Source: Elusimicrobiota bacterium
GTDB taxonomy: Bacteria; Elusimicrobiota; Elusimicrobia; UBA1565; UBA9628
DNA: 6,358 bases
NCBI GenBank assembly: GCA_023700845.1
Contig: JAMPYD010000121.1
Coordinates: forward strand, 1 to 6,358
Direction: 5' to 3'
The stretch's first letter is position 1. Every line of letters starts with the position of its first letter. The translations under genes and the position numbers were made by a program. Positions 6,101-6,358 of the stretch are shown in pieces. The notes beneath the pieces were generated by a model. The model was not told where the DNA came from. It did not search any database and saw nothing but the letters and a program-made list of their open reading frames with translations.

Positions 6101-6358
6101 TCCCGCGCGGGACGTAGCGCAGGCTCCCGTCGCTCTTGAGCCCGAGCAGGTAAGGCCGGGGCGACACGAGCACCGCCGCCTGCGCGGCGACGCCGCGCCC
6201 GCCCTCGGCCTCGAAGCCCTCCGCCGTCAGCTCCAGGCGGTAGGTGCCCTCGGCGAAGCGCTCGAGGGGCATGTCGAAGGACGCGGCGCCCTCGGCGTCC
6301 GTCGTCGCGTCGTCGAGGCTTTCCGTGAAGCTCTTCTTCGCCTCGGCCGGATCGAAGA
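3174..6358 (-). CDS. Bacterial alpha-2-macroglobulin (YfhM-like, thioester-containing), 5' partial
   Basis: The C-terminal 1,060 residues are visible. The first Met codon in frame (6272) is not the start, because 28 more codons (FDPAEAKKSFTESL..., typical of the family) remain open to the window edge. Numbers below count from that Met. Macroglobulin-type beta domains fill about residues 1-330. A likely bait region lies at about 343-376, followed by VFWSG and further MG domains. The thioester motif is GCTEQ, with Cys589 and Gln592, at the start of an alpha-helical thioester domain (about 575-835) that includes EDGGFGMW (633-640). The end has the bacterial C-terminal MG domain with DVREDRVLLFG and FAVPPPFAESMYD. 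Family proteins act in the periplasm, usually as inner-membrane lipoproteins. They trap proteases when bait cleavage exposes the thioester, which then bonds covalently to the attacker. Compared with E. coli YfhM (about 1,650 residues), roughly 570-590 residues, including any signal peptide or lipobox, lie outside the window. pbpC follows directly, as in many genomes. Confidence 0.95.
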   Translation of the reverse strand, partial: FDPAEAKKSFTESLDDATTDAEGAASFDMPLERFAEGTYRLELTAEGFEAEGGRGVAAQAAVLVSPRPYLLGLKSDGSLRYVPRGSARAVTAAAVGPDGRALSVSSITAQLVEERWISALVKGADGLYRYQSVRKELFVSSRTLSLPAGPRPLRLDASSPGDYALVLRDAAGAELNRLRYSVAGHGNLSRSLEKNAELQLRLEKTDYAPGELVEMQIKAPYAGAGLISIERDKVLAHKWFKASVAASTQSLRLPEGAEGNAYVAVTFLRAPDSREIFMSPLSHGVAAFSVSRARRELPVSLSAPEKLEPGRKCSVRVSTPRRARVAVFAADEGILQAAGWSAPDPLAHFLRKRALEVRTYQLLDLLLPEYRLSMSVMAPGGDKDGWDAAGKNLNPFKRRRDKPAVFWSGTLETGPEGTEVSFVVPDSFNGSLRVTAVAVEPAAIGVAQRKVLVRQAIVLSPNAPLFVSPGDEFEASVSVANGVKGSGPDAAVRVALKTSGHLAVVGDGAKTIPVGEDREAVAVFRLRARPALGAASLTFEASASSETSRREVSLSVRPAMPYRVEVVTGHLKAGRAESPVPRRMYPSYRTLEASASPVPLVLAQGLLAYLQAYPYGCTEQVLSQTFPALILRRRPEFGYAPDKVEANLARAVDILRSRQNEDGGFGMWAANSHVSPFQAVYAAHFLTEAKEKGYAAPPELLSRALSYLDALAAGDPAVDAPPRVRAYAIYVLTRNGRVTTPLINALRARLEKEGDAAWRKDLTGAYLAASYAMLHLDGQADALIRGVASGEPRTPDWEWFYDGSIHEAQRLYLLALHFPARLAALDADAVLRVVEPLSRGSYNSLSAAYSILALDAYAAAAGELTPGEARVEEVLEGGGRRALVLPPGLFSKAEFTPAASAINIENLSSRRLFFQTTQSGYDLSAPKEPVRRRLEVSREILDDAGRAVTKAALGRDYTVRLRLRSLDGSLVPNLAVVDLVPGGFEPSWKERGDEPPGIEYRDVREDRVLLFGSAGGGVLEATYRIKASSRGKFAVPPPFAESMYDRAVSALGSAGSIEVE
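4497..4508 (-). other. Thioester motif CTEQ codons in the alpha-2-macroglobulin
   Basis: The codons TGC ACC GAG CAG encode Cys-Thr-Glu-Gln within AYPYGCTEQ. In thioester proteins the Cys and Gln side chains form the internal thioester, which becomes covalently reactive once the protein is cleaved. Both residues are present, so this copy should belong to the trapping class rather than the thioester-less class (YfaS-like) of bacterial macroglobulins. Confidence 0.93.
5145..5246 (-). other. Candidate bait region of the alpha-2-macroglobulin
   Basis: These bases encode a segment (about residues 343-376 from the first visible Met) that is rich in Gly, Asp, Asn and basic residues, between two beta-rich domains. 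It follows LLLPEYRLSM and precedes AVFWSG. A KRRRDK cluster at bases 5151-5168 would be open to trypsin-like proteases, and the upstream SVMAPGGDKDGW stretch looks flexible. The placement is from memory of how bacterial family members are arranged. Part of it (GKNLNPFKRR) looks like a recurrent family motif, so the freely variable bait may be only the N-terminal half. Confidence 0.5.

Noticed and set aside
6270..6272. ATG at 6272 as the start of the macroglobulin gene
   Set aside because: The frame remains open to the window edge, the upstream residues (FDPAEAKKSFTESL) fit the family, and starting here would remove the signal sequence and several domains.
1..6358. CRISPR arrays, tRNA or rRNA genes, insertion sequences and phage genes
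   Set aside because: I saw no regularly spaced repeats, RNA gene hallmarks, transposase frames or terminal inverted repeats. The space is almost fully used by the four protein genes.

Overview
This is a 6,358-base bacterial window of very high GC content (about 70% by eye). It is densely packed, with only one real intergenic gap (about 65 bases). Two short genes run rightward at the left end, and a long two-gene unit runs leftward through the rest. The leftward pair is a periplasmic penicillin-binding protein 1C and a bacterial alpha-2-macroglobulin, which points to a diderm (Gram-negative-type) bacterium. The sequence does not allow a firmer taxonomic call; a high-GC proteobacterial, myxococcal or candidate-phylum genome would all fit.

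Left end (1-857, + strand): two tandem paralogues, each essentially a lone cyclic-nucleotide-binding-type (CNB) beta-barrel domain. The first lacks its 5' end. The second is complete at 143 residues. They are about half identical over 119 aligned residues and share a 47-bp stretch with 42 identical bases. In both, the arginine that holds the cyclic phosphate in classical cAMP/cGMP sites is replaced by alanine, so the ligand is uncertain. The gap between them holds GC-rich inverted repeats, then a good -10-like hexamer placed so that transcription could begin at or next to the ATG.

Right side (859-6358, - strand): the alpha-2-macroglobulin gene (5' end outside the window) comes first in transcription order and overlaps pbpC by 4 bases (ATGA). 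The macroglobulin keeps an intact CTEQ thioester motif. PbpC keeps its glycosyltransferase and transpeptidase motifs and its C-terminal domain. This is the known yfhM-pbpC type pair: the macroglobulin is thought to trap attacking proteases in the periplasm while PbpC may help rebuild peptidoglycan where the wall has been breached. The pair is a described system rather than a new one.

The second CNB gene and pbpC converge, with one base between their stop codons, so any transcription terminator for either gene must lie inside the other. The most unusual features are the degenerate-site CNB pair and its compact upstream region. Nothing in the window shows that the CNB genes work with the macroglobulin-pbpC unit.
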